Positions 44,252 to 52,635 of a DNA stretch of 64,000 nucleotides are shown here, piece after piece. Below the pieces are notes generated by a model. The model was not told the origin of the DNA. It worked only from the letters and a program-made list of their open reading frames with translations, and made no database searches. Each line of letters opens with the position of its first letter. Position 1 is the first letter of the stretch. A program made the position numbers and the translations under genes. Origin of the DNA: an uncultured Erysipelotrichaceae bacterium (GTDB lineage: Bacteria > Bacillota_I > Bacilli_A > RFN20 > CAG-826); assembly GCA_902800025.1 (NCBI GenBank), contig CADCDA010000002.1:124001-188000 (forward strand), written 5' to 3'.

Positions 44252-44290
44252 AAAATTGTAGATATACATGACACTTTTTTGAAAAAGTTA

Positions 44291-44325
44291 TAAAAAAAGA
44301 ATATGAATTTGTTTCCATATTCTCT
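44291..44325 (-). terminator. Terminator of the asnA-PTS transcript
   Basis: GAATATG, a ten-base loop, CATATTC, then seven T on the minus strand. Confidence 0.88.
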
Positions 44326-44358
44326 TTTAAAACTGTTTATAAATACTTATGTAAACTC

Positions 44359-45537
44359 TTAGATTTTGAGGTCGCCTTCTTTAATCCATCCGAGTTTTCT
44401 AAATAATAGATCGATGGCGAACACTAGTAAGGCTGGAGCGATGATTTGTAGTCCGAATATTCCAACCCAAGTTTGCCAGGCATTAACACCCATTGAATTA
44501 ATTGTTCCAATTTGTCCAACTAGTCCCGCAGTTCCCATACCAGCACTTGCGCCTGTACAAACAATGTGTAACCAGCATGTGGAGATTGGTCCAAGTATTG
44601 CTGATGCAATAATTGTTGGTAACCAAATAATTGGTTTCTTAATAATGTTTTTGAATTGGAGCATACTTGTTCCTATACCGATTGAAATGACCATTCCTAA
44701 AGGATTGTCTTTTCTTGATTGAATAGCAAACCCGACCATCTGGGTTGAGCAACCTATAACTGCTGCCCCACTAGCGATAATTAAGCCTTGAAATGCTGCT
44801 GGATCAGCGCCTGCTGGAAGTAAGAAAACTACCGCAGCAATAGCTGCACTACTAATAGGAGCAGTTAATGCCATTCCCATGAGAACAGAAACAATAATAC
44901 CCATTAGGAAAGGAACGGTTTTAGTTCCACTATTAACGAGCCATTGAATCGCATATGTAATATAGACCGTCACATATCTAATTCCCATAGAAATAAGGAG
45001 TCCAGCAATTGCTCCAAATAGAGGAATTAAAACGATATCAACAGGGGTTTTCTTTTGAAATACTAATTTTATTAGTAACGCTACTGCGATACATACTATA
45101 TAAATGGTTAATGGATCACCGACTTTAAGCGCACCAAAGTTATATAATTCGGTGAATTTAGCGTCTGATTCAACAAATGAAGTTGATAAAGAGAAAAATG
45201 CAGCTGCTTCTCCAACGACTCCCAAGACGATTGTTTTAAGAGGATCAAATTTAAGAGATAAAGCGACACCGACTCCGATTCCTGCTCCAGTTAATACTTG
45301 GAAGACATAGGCAATTCCTGGAGTGGCGCCACTACTTGAAAAGAGTCTTGCCATGAAATCACAAAATGGATTTCCTGCTCCATAAGAAAAGAACGTTCCA
45401 ATGGTTCCTAAAATTGTGCCAATAATTAAAGTGGCAAATAAACCATAAGCGGTACCATTAAGTGTTTTCATGAAAAAATCTAGAATCTTATTCGGTTCTT
45501 TTTGTTCAGCTTTGTTTTCTAATACTTCTTCTGCCAT
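44359..45537 (-). CDS. PTS EIIC-like membrane protein (PTS_EIIC_2 family)
   Basis: 392 residues, about ten membrane segments, with Gly-rich hydrophobic helices and the family features TAPISSAAIAAVVFLLPAGADP and GCSTQMVGFAIQSRKDNPLG. It resembles the stand-alone PTS_EIIC_2 proteins, which lack IIA and IIB domains. The substrate is not evident. An AAAGGT site lies 9 bases before the ATG. It follows asnA by 15 bases and shares its promoter and terminator, an unusual pairing of asparagine synthesis with a sugar-transporter-like protein; transport of an amino-acid-like or unrelated solute is possible. Confidence 0.8.
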   Translation of the reverse strand: MAEEVLENKAEQKEPNKILDFFMKTLNGTAYGLFATLIIGTILGTIGTFFSYGAGNPFCDFMARLFSSSGATPGIAYVFQVLTGAGIGVGVALSLKFDPLKTIVLGVVGEAAAFFSLSTSFVESDAKFTELYNFGALKVGDPLTIYIVCIAVALLIKLVFQKKTPVDIVLIPLFGAIAGLLISMGIRYVTVYITYAIQWLVNSGTKTVPFLMGIIVSVLMGMALTAPISSAAIAAVVFLLPAGADPAAFQGLIIASGAAVIGCSTQMVGFAIQSRKDNPLGMVISIGIGTSMLQFKNIIKKPIIWLPTIIASAILGPISTCWLHIVCTGASAGMGTAGLVGQIGTINSMGVNAWQTWVGIFGLQIIAPALLVFAIDLLFRKLGWIKEGDLKI

Positions 45538-45552
45538 TTTTCATTACCTTTA

Positions 45553-46560
45553 CTAAAGTAAATAAATATTATGTTTCTTTAGTGTTTCTATTTCTTCTTT
45601 ATCCCAAGTAGAGACTTGAACTTCTCCAATATGCGCTTTTTGAAGCATAAACATACATAATCTAGATTGTCCAATTCCTCCTCCGATAGATAAAGGTATC
45701 TTATCATTCATAATAGACTGACAATACTCATTATCGAGCTTGTCCAGTTCTCCTTTTTCTTTGAGCTGTTTAACTAGTCTATCTTTATTAACTCTAATAC
45801 CCATGCTGGATAATTCTAGACCCATATCATATAAAGGATAATAGACGAGAATATCTCCGTTTAATTTCCAATCATCATAGTCAGCTGCTCGGGAATCATG
45901 AGGTATTTTATCTTTTAATTTTTCTCCGATTTGATATAAGAAGACTGCACCGTATTCTTTACATATTGCATCTTCTCTTTCTTTCCTCGAAAGATTTGGG
46001 TATCTCTTCTCTAACTCTTTTGTGGAGATAAAGGTAATTTCCTTTGGAAGAGATGATTTAAGAACAGGATATTTCTTTTCAACTTCTATGGATAATTTAT
46101 AAATTGAAGAATAAATTCTTCTCACTATTCTTTTTAGATAAGAATAAGAACGATCTTCTTCAGAAATAGATTTTTCCCAATCCCACTGGTCAACATAAAT
46201 TGAATGGATGAAATCAGGAACTTCATCTTTTCTAATCGCGTTCATATCAGTGTAAATTCCTTTATGGAGATAAATGTCATATTTTGATAACGCCATACGT
46301 TTCCATTTGGCGAGAGAATGAACAATCTCCACTTCTTCATTTAACTCTGGTATTTCAAAATTGATTGGTTTTTCTTTACCGCTTAATCCATCATTTAGTC
46401 CACTTTTTGAAGAAACAAATAAAGGAGCGGAGACTCTTAAAAGGTCTAACTTTTTCGCGAGTTCTTTTTCAAAGAAATCTTTAACGAACTTAATCGCTCT
46501 TTGAGTTTGATAGACATCGAGTTTGCTTTGGTATTCAATTTGATAAATTGTCTTTTTCAT
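45553..46560 (-). CDS. asnA: Aspartate-ammonia ligase
   Basis: 335 residues, typical AsnA (class II synthetase-like fold). It makes asparagine from aspartate, ammonia and ATP. Visible: YQSKLDVYQTQRAIKFVKDFF opening in two parts, VSAPLFVSSKSGLNDGLSG near 43-61, DQWDWEK near 143, and the C-terminal SIGGGIGQSRLCM motif-3-like segment. The promoter TTCAAA-N17-TATAAT (46574-46602) leaves only about 6 bases of leader and there is no Shine-Dalgarno. Divergent from the hydrolase at 46642. Confidence 0.95.
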   Translation of the reverse strand: MKKTIYQIEYQSKLDVYQTQRAIKFVKDFFEKELAKKLDLLRVSAPLFVSSKSGLNDGLSGKEKPINFEIPELNEEVEIVHSLAKWKRMALSKYDIYLHKGIYTDMNAIRKDEVPDFIHSIYVDQWDWEKSISEEDRSYSYLKRIVRRIYSSIYKLSIEVEKKYPVLKSSLPKEITFISTKELEKRYPNLSRKEREDAICKEYGAVFLYQIGEKLKDKIPHDSRAADYDDWKLNGDILVYYPLYDMGLELSSMGIRVNKDRLVKQLKEKGELDKLDNEYCQSIMNDKIPLSIGGGIGQSRLCMFMLQKAHIGEVQVSTWDKEEIETLKKHNIYLL

Positions 46561-46573
46561 ATTTTGCTAACAA

Positions 46574-46602
46574 ATTATAAGACAAATGATTATTTTTTTG
46601 AA
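46574..46602 (-). promoter_or_regulatory. Promoter of asnA
   Basis: On the minus strand, TTCAAA (46597-46602), 17 bases, TATAAT (46574-46579), 13 bases before the ATG. Confidence 0.65.
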
Positions 46603-46641
46603 TATCTTTATTTTTTTATAAAATTAAAGGACAATAATTAT

Positions 46642-47565
46642 ATGCTGTGGTTATGGATTTTATTAGGTGTTATCGGAGGATTAATCCTCATCTTTTTGAT
46701 CGCCTTATTTGTCGTGTATCACGGAACTTTCTACACTCCTCTTAAGGGACAAAATAACGACTTTGTTTTTACCGCTGCAACTGAAAAGTACTGTGATATT
46801 GAAGAATGCAAATCAATGGTTAAGCGTTTAGTGGAATATCCTTATGAAGACGCTTATATCACTTCATTTGACAAAGTCAAACTTCACGCTCGTATATATC
46901 GTCAAAATAGCGATACAGTTTGTATTATGTTCCATGGATATCGTGGAACCCCATGCCGAGATTTCTCTGGTGGCGCTTATGACATGATCAAAATGGGATT
47001 CAATGTCATTCTTATCGATGAAAGAGGACATATGAATTCTAAAGGACACTCCATCACCTTTGGAGTTCGCGAAAAGAAAGACGCTAAATGTTGGATTGAA
47101 TACGCTAAAAAGGAATTCGGAGAAGACAAACGCATTGTTTTGATTGGAATATCGATGGGAGGCGCTACCGTCTTACTAGCGAGCGATTTACTAAGTGAAA
47201 AAGATCGAGTAATTGCTGATTGCCCATACACCACTCCTAAAGAAATTATTTCTAATACCTTGGAACATACTTTACATATGAATCCGAAGATCTTTTATCC
47301 AATCGCAAATCTTACTTCTATTATTTATGGTCACACTAATTTAAATAATGATGATGCGAATGAGCATGTCAAAAGATCAAAAGCCAAAATCCTTATTATC
47401 CACGGTGAAGACGATTCCTTAGTTCCTTATAAACTCTCAAAGAGAGTAGCGGATGAGAACAAAGATAAAGTTCGATATGAGCTCTTCCCTGGCGCTGAGC
47501 ATGGACTAAGCTACATCATGGATAAAAAGAGATATCAAAGTATCGTTGAAGATTTTCTAAAATAA
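46642..47565 (+). CDS. Membrane-anchored alpha/beta hydrolase
   Basis: 307 residues from the ATG at 46642 (AAAGGAC upstream). A longer frame would extend into asnA. An N-terminal membrane anchor (about 2-26) is followed by an alpha/beta-hydrolase domain: oxyanion region FHGYRGTPC, nucleophile elbow GISMGGA (Ser), acid in HGEDDSLVP, and His in GAEHGLS. The family (BAAT/DUF-type esterase-lipase proteins) acts on esters or peptides; the substrate is unknown. Monocistronic between asnA and its own terminator. Confidence 0.88.
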   Translation: MLWLWILLGVIGGLILIFLIALFVVYHGTFYTPLKGQNNDFVFTAATEKYCDIEECKSMVKRLVEYPYEDAYITSFDKVKLHARIYRQNSDTVCIMFHGYRGTPCRDFSGGAYDMIKMGFNVILIDERGHMNSKGHSITFGVREKKDAKCWIEYAKKEFGEDKRIVLIGISMGGATVLLASDLLSEKDRVIADCPYTTPKEIISNTLEHTLHMNPKIFYPIANLTSIIYGHTNLNNDDANEHVKRSKAKILIIHGEDDSLVPYKLSKRVADENKDKVRYELFPGAEHGLSYIMDKKRYQSIVEDFLK

Positions 47566-47566
47566 T

Positions 47567-47593
47567 GAAGCAGTAATTCTGCTTCTTTTTTAT
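47567..47593 (+). terminator. Terminator of the hydrolase gene
   Basis: GAAGCAG-TAATT-CTGCTTC followed by six T on the plus strand. Confidence 0.9.
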
Positions 47594-47597
47594 TAAA

Positions 47598-47621
47598 TAA
47601 AAAAACCGGACGAATCCGGTT
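47598..47621 (-). terminator. Terminator of glyA
   Basis: On the minus strand AACCGGA-TTCG-TCCGGTT then a run of T; the glyA stop overlaps its 5' end. It lies back to back with the hydrolase terminator. Confidence 0.9.
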
Positions 47622-48828
47622 AAATATTTTGTATTTCTTTCCACTTGGAAGTAATTGATTTAACTTTCGCTTTTGCTTCCTCGTCAGATAGTTCACCTTT
47701 TAAGTAAGAATAGATGAGTTTTGCAATCTCTTTTGCATCTTCTTTGATACAGCCTCTTGTCGTGACCGCAGCAAAACCAATACGAAGTCCGCTAGTTTCT
47801 TTTGGAGTGAGTTTATCTCCCGGAATCATATTCTTATTTGTGGTGATTCCAATTCCTTCGAGCTTTTGCTGAGCAACTAGTCCAGTGATTCCGAATGAAT
47901 CAAGAGTGTTTAATAAGAACAAGTGATTATCAGTTCCTGTTGCAATTGCTCCTAATTCTTTTAATGTGTCACTACAAGTTTTGGTATTTTCCATTAAGGA
48001 AGCGACATAATTCTTAAATTCTTTAGTGTTTGCTTCTTTGAAGCACACTGCTTTAGCGGCAACGATATGTTCAAGTGGTCCACCTTGATAAAATGGGAAG
48101 ACCGCTGAATTGACTTTCTTGATAAGTTCATCACTATTAGTGAGAATTAATCCACCTCTAGGGCCTCTTAAAGTTTTATGAGTTGTGCTAGTAACAATAT
48201 CCGCATATGGAACTGGAGAGATGTGCTTTTTAGCGGCTACTAAGCCTGCGATATGAGCCATATCCACCATCATTAAAGAACCAACTTCATCACAGATTTC
48301 TCTAATCTTTTTGAAATCGATTTCATATGGGTAAGCACTAAAACCACTAAGGATAACATCTGGTTTCTCTTTTTTGGCAATTTCTTTGAGAGTGTCATAG
48401 TTAAGATGACCATCTTTATCCAAAGGATAATGAACGAAATTATAAAATTTGCTAGAGAAGCTAACAGGAGATCCATGTGTAAGATGGCCTCCATCGTTAA
48501 GAACTAAAGAAAGGACTTTGCCACCTTCTGGCATTAAAGCACGATAAGCAGCAGCGTTAGCTTGGGATCCGCTATGGGGTTGAACGTTCGCATATTTAGA
48601 ACCGAAAAGATTACAGGCTTCTTTAATAGCGATTCTTTCGATTTCATCAACATATTCGCAGCCACCATAATATCTTCTTCCAGGATATCCTTCTGCGTAT
48701 TTGTTAGTGAGGATACTACCGCACATGCTTCTCACATTTTTAGAAGCGTAGTTTTCACTAGCAATTAATTCTATGCCGTCATTTTGTCTAATTTGTTCTA
48801 ATTCAATTAGTCTAAGAATATCGTCCAT
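47620..48828 (-). CDS. glyA: Serine hydroxymethyltransferase
   Basis: 402 residues. PLP enzyme interconverting serine and glycine with tetrahydrofolate, the main source of one-carbon units. Visible: LIASENYASKNVR near 20, the TNKYAEGYPGRRYYGGCEYVD stretch near 45 (split across the cofactor pocket), PLP lysine in TSTTHKTLRGPRGG near 219, and GGHLTHG near 117. A GGAGGG site lies 8 bases before the ATG. Upstream is an unusually structured spacer with a long palindrome over the -35. Confidence 0.96.
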   Translation of the reverse strand: MDDILRLIELEQIRQNDGIELIASENYASKNVRSMCGSILTNKYAEGYPGRRYYGGCEYVDEIERIAIKEACNLFGSKYANVQPHSGSQANAAAYRALMPEGGKVLSLVLNDGGHLTHGSPVSFSSKFYNFVHYPLDKDGHLNYDTLKEIAKKEKPDVILSGFSAYPYEIDFKKIREICDEVGSLMMVDMAHIAGLVAAKKHISPVPYADIVTSTTHKTLRGPRGGLILTNSDELIKKVNSAVFPFYQGGPLEHIVAAKAVCFKEANTKEFKNYVASLMENTKTCSDTLKELGAIATGTDNHLFLLNTLDSFGITGLVAQQKLEGIGITTNKNMIPGDKLTPKETSGLRIGFAAVTTRGCIKEDAKEIAKLIYSYLKGELSDEEAKAKVKSITSKWKEIQNI

Positions 48829-48883
48829 GTTGTTCCCTCCTAGATTTTATGTATTTCATTATACTTGACTATACATACATTGC

Positions 48884-48921
48884 TTAACAAAATTATTAAA
48901 AATTTTTATTAACTTTGTTAA
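48884..48921. repeat. 38-bp imperfect palindrome upstream of glyA
   Basis: Outer arms TTAACAAA/TTTGTTAA are perfect; the inner eleven bases pair at nine positions. It overlaps the predicted -35 of glyA. Confidence 0.5.
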
Positions 48922-48947
48922 TAACTTAAAATATTGAAATTATTTTT

Positions 48948-48971
48948 TTAAAAAATCTCCCACCGGGGAGA
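48948..48971 (-). terminator. Orphan terminator-like hairpin upstream of glyA
   Basis: On the minus strand TCTCCC-CGGT-GGGAGA followed by TTTTTT. The tetR gene already has its own terminator 70 bases earlier, so this one ends (or attenuates) something else. Confidence 0.65.
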
Positions 48972-49040
48972 CCAAACACAACTATATATTAACATAGCCT
49001 AGCAAAAAGTAAAGAGGGGAACTCCCTCGCTAGCGTACAT

Positions 49041-49071
49041 AAAAAAAGGCCATAACCTAAAAGGTTAGGCC
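49041..49071 (-). terminator. Terminator of tetR
   Basis: GGCCTAACCT-TTT-AGGTTATGGCC followed by seven T on the minus strand, 10 bases after the stop. Confidence 0.9.
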
Positions 49072-49080
49072 CAACCACTG

Positions 49081-49641
49081 TCACTTATAGAACGAAAAAT
49101 AATAGTCCGATATCTTTTCAGGACTGATATCGTTCGCATGTCTAAGATAATATTGAAGTAACGCTGTATAACCGTTAATGTATTGGTGGGTCTTGATATC
49201 TAAAGGAATGTCATTATTACCAATAATCTTCTTTTCAATAAGAGAAACCACTAATGGTTTTATTCTCTTTCTAAGTTGACCTAAAAAGATTGACGAAGCA
49301 CCACTATTGAGGATAGAAAGAATCAATTCTTTATCTTCAAGAAAATGATAAAAAGAATGAGTGATTAAGTGCTTTAATTCTTCATTATTATCCTTAGAAA
49401 AATCGTGATGTTTTTCTTTCTTTAGTTTTGAAGAAAAAATGTGATTAAAGATATCGTCGCAAATATGAACAAAAATCTGATCTTTGGTTTTGAAATAAAT
49501 ATAAAAAGTTGATCTAGATATACAAGCTTCTTTAATTACATCACTACAAGTTATTTTGGAATAATCTTTAGTTTTGATTAAGATTGCAGCAGCGTCATAG
49601 ATTCTTTCTAAAGCAGTTAACTCTTCTTTTTTATATCTCAT
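49081..49641 (-). CDS. TetR/AcrR family transcriptional regulator
   Basis: 186 residues from the ATG at 49641 (MRYKKEELTALERIYDAA); an ATG four codons upstream overlaps the -10 box. The N-terminal TetR helix-turn-helix is clear: ITCSDVIKEACISRSTFYIYFKTKDQIF (recognition helix SRSTFYIYF). The C-terminal ligand domain is helical and diverged. It lies divergent from the iron-complex importer operon, with a 16-bp palindrome (49686-49701) between them, so it probably represses that operon. TATAAT ends 10 bases before the ATG and there is no Shine-Dalgarno, so the message has almost no leader. Confidence 0.88.
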   Translation of the reverse strand: MRYKKEELTALERIYDAAAILIKTKDYSKITCSDVIKEACISRSTFYIYFKTKDQIFVHICDDIFNHIFSSKLKKEKHHDFSKDNNEELKHLITHSFYHFLEDKELILSILNSGASSIFLGQLRKRIKPLVVSLIEKKIIGNNDIPLDIKTHQYINGYTALLQYYLRHANDISPEKISDYYFSFYK

Positions 49642-49651
49642 AATCGAACAC

Positions 49652-49657
49652 ATTATA
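49652..49657 (-). promoter_or_regulatory. -10 box of tetR
   Basis: TATAAT on the minus strand, 10 bases before the chosen ATG, with ATGAAA 17 bases upstream as a possible -35. Confidence 0.5.
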
Positions 49658-49685
49658 CTATTATTGTTTCTTTTTTCATATACAT

Positions 49686-49701
49686 ACTTTATTTATAAAG
49701 T
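49686..49701. promoter_or_regulatory. Palindromic operator candidate between tetR and the importer operon
   Basis: ACTTTAT-TT-ATAAAGT, perfect 7-base arms. It overlaps a TATAAA box (49694-49699) of the plus-strand importer operon and lies upstream of the tetR promoter, the expected place for a TetR-family operator. Confidence 0.6.
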
Positions 49702-49715
49702 TAAGATATTGGGGA

Positions 49716-50753
49716 ATGGAAAACACTCTTAAGAAGAAAAGAATCATTACACTATCAATATTATCCGCCTCATTGGTGGTTCTTTTTATCGCCTCAATAT
49801 TTATTGGTTCTAGTAACATTTCTTTTATTGAAGGATTAAAAGGATTATTTGGTCAAAGCACAAGAGTTAACAATATAATTGTTCAAAACATCAGATTACC
49901 TAGAATTATTGCCGCTATCCTTGTTGGTACTGCTTTATCAATAAGTGGAGTTATCATGCAAACAGTGAGTAATAATGTCATGGCTTCTCCTTCTACTTTA
50001 GGTGTTAGTAACGCCGCTGTTTTAGGAGCAAACATCGCTATTGTAATTATTGGAGGCGGAGTTATCGCTTTTAACGGTGGAAATATCACTATTTCTAATC
50101 CTTATTTAACTAGTGGAATTGCTTTTGCTTTTGCTTTAGGCGGAACTTTACTAGTTTTAGGTTTATCAAGAATTAGAAAATTTAATAACGCAACTACTGT
50201 TTTAGTCGGTGTTACCTTTGGTACTTTCTGTACAGGGGCCACCACTATTATTCAATATTTTGCTAGCGACACGACTTTAGCGACCGCTGTTTATTGGTCT
50301 TTTGGTGACTTAGGAAGAGCGGGATATATCGATGATTTATTCATCTTTGTCGTCACCGCTATTTCCTTAGTTTTCTTTATTATTTTTGCGTATCGATATA
50401 ACGCTTTGCTATTAGGGGAAGACACTTCTAGGACATTAGGAATCAACCTCAATGTCTTTAGATTTATTTCTCTTCTATTAGCGTCTTTATTAACCGCAGT
50501 ATGCGTTTCATTAGTCGGTATTATTGGTTTTATTGGACTTATCATTCCTCAGGTCATGAGAAAACTTGTCGGTAATGACCATAAATTTTTGATTCCAAGT
50601 TCTGCTTTATTCGGTTCAGTTGTTTTACTAATTAGTGATATTATTGCCCGCACTATTTTAAATGGATTATCTCTTCCTGTTGGAGCGGTAACTTCAATAT
50701 TAGGCGCCCCAATATTTATTCTTATATTGTTACTCGGGAGGAAGAAATCATGA
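49716..50753 (+). CDS. FecCD-type ABC importer permease
   Basis: 345 residues, about nine to ten membrane segments. The FecCD signature is clear: LPRIIAAILVGTALSISGVIMQ, then NVMASPSTLGVSNAA, and near the C-terminus VSLVGIIGFIGLIIPQVMRKL for the ATPase-coupling loop. It forms the channel for iron-siderophore, heme or cobalamin import. GGGGA stands next to the ATG. Overlaps the ATPase gene by 4 bases (ATGA). Confidence 0.92.
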   Translation: MENTLKKKRIITLSILSASLVVLFIASIFIGSSNISFIEGLKGLFGQSTRVNNIIVQNIRLPRIIAAILVGTALSISGVIMQTVSNNVMASPSTLGVSNAAVLGANIAIVIIGGGVIAFNGGNITISNPYLTSGIAFAFALGGTLLVLGLSRIRKFNNATTVLVGVTFGTFCTGATTIIQYFASDTTLATAVYWSFGDLGRAGYIDDLFIFVVTAISLVFFIIFAYRYNALLLGEDTSRTLGINLNVFRFISLLLASLLTAVCVSLVGIIGFIGLIIPQVMRKLVGNDHKFLIPSSALFGSVVLLISDIIARTILNGLSLPVGAVTSILGAPIFILILLLGRKKS

Positions 50754-51505
50754 TCAAAATTGAAAATGTCTCTTTCTCTTATGTGAAAAGTGTTCCTGTT
50801 CTTAATAATATCAATATTGATATTAAAGAAGGTGAATGTGTGATCTTACTCGGTCCTAATGGAGTTGGCAAATCAACTTTAATCAGTCTGATATTAGGGT
50901 CAAATAAACTTCAAAAAGGAAACGTTTCTTTTGATGATATTCCTTTAAAAGAAATGACGCCTAGATTAAAAGCGGAACATATTTCTTATGTCCCACAGCT
51001 CATTAACGGAAACGATTTAACAGTCTATGACACGATTTTATTGGGAAGACTTCCTCAATATAAGATTTATCCGAATAAAGAAGATAAAGAATTAGTAAAA
51101 GAATATTTGACTCGATTTGGTTTAGAAAACCTTAAAGATAAACAGACTAATGAAATATCTGGAGGAGAAAGACAAATCGTTTCTATCGCTCGCGGATTTA
51201 TTCAAAATAGTAAGACTGTCATCTTTGATGAACCAACTAGTAACCTCGATATCCATTCTCAATTAAGAGTGCTCAATCTCATCAAAGAAGAAAAATCAAA
51301 AAATAACAAAAGTTTCTTAATCTCAATGCACGATATAAATCAAGCATTATCAATCGGAGATAAATTCGTCTTCTTAAAGGATGGAGAAGTTTACAAGATC
51401 TGTTCAAAGGAAGATATTACAGAAGAAATTATAAACAGGGTTTATAACATAAAATCGAAAATCGTTAAAATCGGGAAGGAGAATTATGTGATTTATGAAA
51501 ACTAG
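50750..51505 (+). CDS. Iron-complex ABC importer ATPase (FepC/BtuD type)
   Basis: 251 residues. Walker A GPNGVGKST (35-43), Q-loop in VPQLINGNDLTV, signature ISGGERQIVSIA near 137, Walker B TVIFDEPTSNLD near 158, and H-loop ISMHDINQAL. It powers the FecCD permease. It overlaps both neighbours, so the importer is translated as one unit. Confidence 0.93.
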   Translation: MIKIENVSFSYVKSVPVLNNINIDIKEGECVILLGPNGVGKSTLISLILGSNKLQKGNVSFDDIPLKEMTPRLKAEHISYVPQLINGNDLTVYDTILLGRLPQYKIYPNKEDKELVKEYLTRFGLENLKDKQTNEISGGERQIVSIARGFIQNSKTVIFDEPTSNLDIHSQLRVLNLIKEEKSKNNKSFLISMHDINQALSIGDKFVFLKDGEVYKICSKEDITEEIINRVYNIKSKIVKIGKENYVIYEN

Positions 51506-52634
51506 AAAATTATTTGTATTAGCGTTACTCCCACTTCTTATGGGCTGCACTCCACAAAATATTGACGGAGATGTCACAATTACTGACATGCAAGGAAGAA
51601 GTGTCACCTATAACAGCGGTAAAACTAGCCGTGTCATTTGTCTAGGCGCTGGAGCATTACGTTATTATTCTTATATTGGTGACATTAAAAACCTTATCGC
51701 TGTTGAAGGCATTGATAGCGCTACCACCTTTGGTGTTGGTCAAGCATTAAGACCATATTATATGGCAAATTATGACACACTTAAGGATTTACCAGTTGTT
51801 AAACAAGGTGGTCCAATGAATCAATCGGTGTCTCAAGAAGAAGCTGAAAAGATTTTACAAGCCAATCCTGATATTATTATTTCTTTCTTATCCGCTGAAA
51901 CCAATAACGATCTTCAAGATAAGATTCAAATCCCAGTAGTCGGATTAACTCAAGGTGGAGATGGAGTCTTTGATCAAAAAACTCAACAATCTCTTGAACT
52001 ACTAGGTAAAATCTTTAAAAGAACATCAAGAGCGACAGAACTTATTAACTATGTTAATACATGTAAGAGTGACTTTGATTCCTTAACTACTACCACTGCC
52101 ACATATTACTTTGGAGGCATTGGTAACTGGGGTCAAACAAGTATGCTTGGATCAATGATTGGATTCCCAATTTCTAAATATTCTAAAGTTAATGATGTCG
52201 TTTCTACAATTGGACTAAAAGATAAAGATGGAAATGCCATCACAAAAGGACAAGGAACTGCTGATTTAGAAAGAATCCTCGCTGTTAATCCAGATAAAAT
52301 CTTTATGGACACTGCAGGAATTAATGGCTTCATTAGTGATTATAAAAAGCCAGGCAATTCAACAAAATATGATGCTTTAAAAGCATTTGAAACTGGTGAA
52401 ACATATTTACTCATGCCATATAACGCATACTATTCAAATCTTGAAATTCAACTCATGTCAACGTATTATGTTGCAAGTGTTGCCCATAGTAATTTCACTA
52501 TCAACTTAGAAGATAAGATGAATGAAATCACTAATAAGTTCTTGGGAAAAGACTTATATAATGAAATTAAAGCGCATCAATATGGAATGGGTGGCTATCA
52601 AAAAGTTGATTTAAAAGAGTTAGCAAATAAGTAA
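51495..52634 (+). CDS. Iron-complex-type substrate-binding lipoprotein
   Basis: 379 residues. Lipoprotein signal MKTRKLFVLALLPLLMGC with lipobox LMGC (Cys18). The mature part follows the class III binding fold: ITDMQGRSVTYNS and RVICLGAGALRYYSYIG at the start, NPDIIISFLS, then a long backbone helix and a C-terminal lobe with NPDKIFMDTAG. Such proteins capture ferric siderophores, heme or corrinoids at the surface. It overlaps the ATPase by 11 bases and has AAGGAG 13 bases upstream. The binding residues do not tell me which metal complex. Confidence 0.88.
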   Translation: MKTRKLFVLALLPLLMGCTPQNIDGDVTITDMQGRSVTYNSGKTSRVICLGAGALRYYSYIGDIKNLIAVEGIDSATTFGVGQALRPYYMANYDTLKDLPVVKQGGPMNQSVSQEEAEKILQANPDIIISFLSAETNNDLQDKIQIPVVGLTQGGDGVFDQKTQQSLELLGKIFKRTSRATELINYVNTCKSDFDSLTTTTATYYFGGIGNWGQTSMLGSMIGFPISKYSKVNDVVSTIGLKDKDGNAITKGQGTADLERILAVNPDKIFMDTAGINGFISDYKKPGNSTKYDALKAFETGETYLLMPYNAYYSNLEIQLMSTYYVASVAHSNFTINLEDKMNEITNKFLGKDLYNEIKAHQYGMGGYQKVDLKELANK

Positions 52635-52635
52635 A

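Larger units (their letters stand above)
48829..49080. other. Structured intergenic region between tetR and glyA
   Basis: No protein gene seen. From the glyA side: -10 TATAAT (48858-48863); a 38-bp imperfect palindrome (48884-48921); a minus-strand terminator-like hairpin (48948-48971); a nested hairpin with CTAGC/GCTAG outside and GAGGG/CCCTC inside (48999-49033); and the tetR terminator (49041-49071). The GC-rich hairpins stand out from the AT-rich background. Confidence 0.55.

Noticed and set aside
44225-44293. 22-codon plus-strand frame upstream of glmM
   Set aside because: No ribosome-binding site, crosses a palindrome and the edge of the PTS terminator; AT-rich chance frame.
48948-48971. 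Glycine riboswitch before glyA
   Set aside because: The hairpins do not show recognisable glycine aptamer cores, and the terminator lies upstream of glyA's own -10 box.
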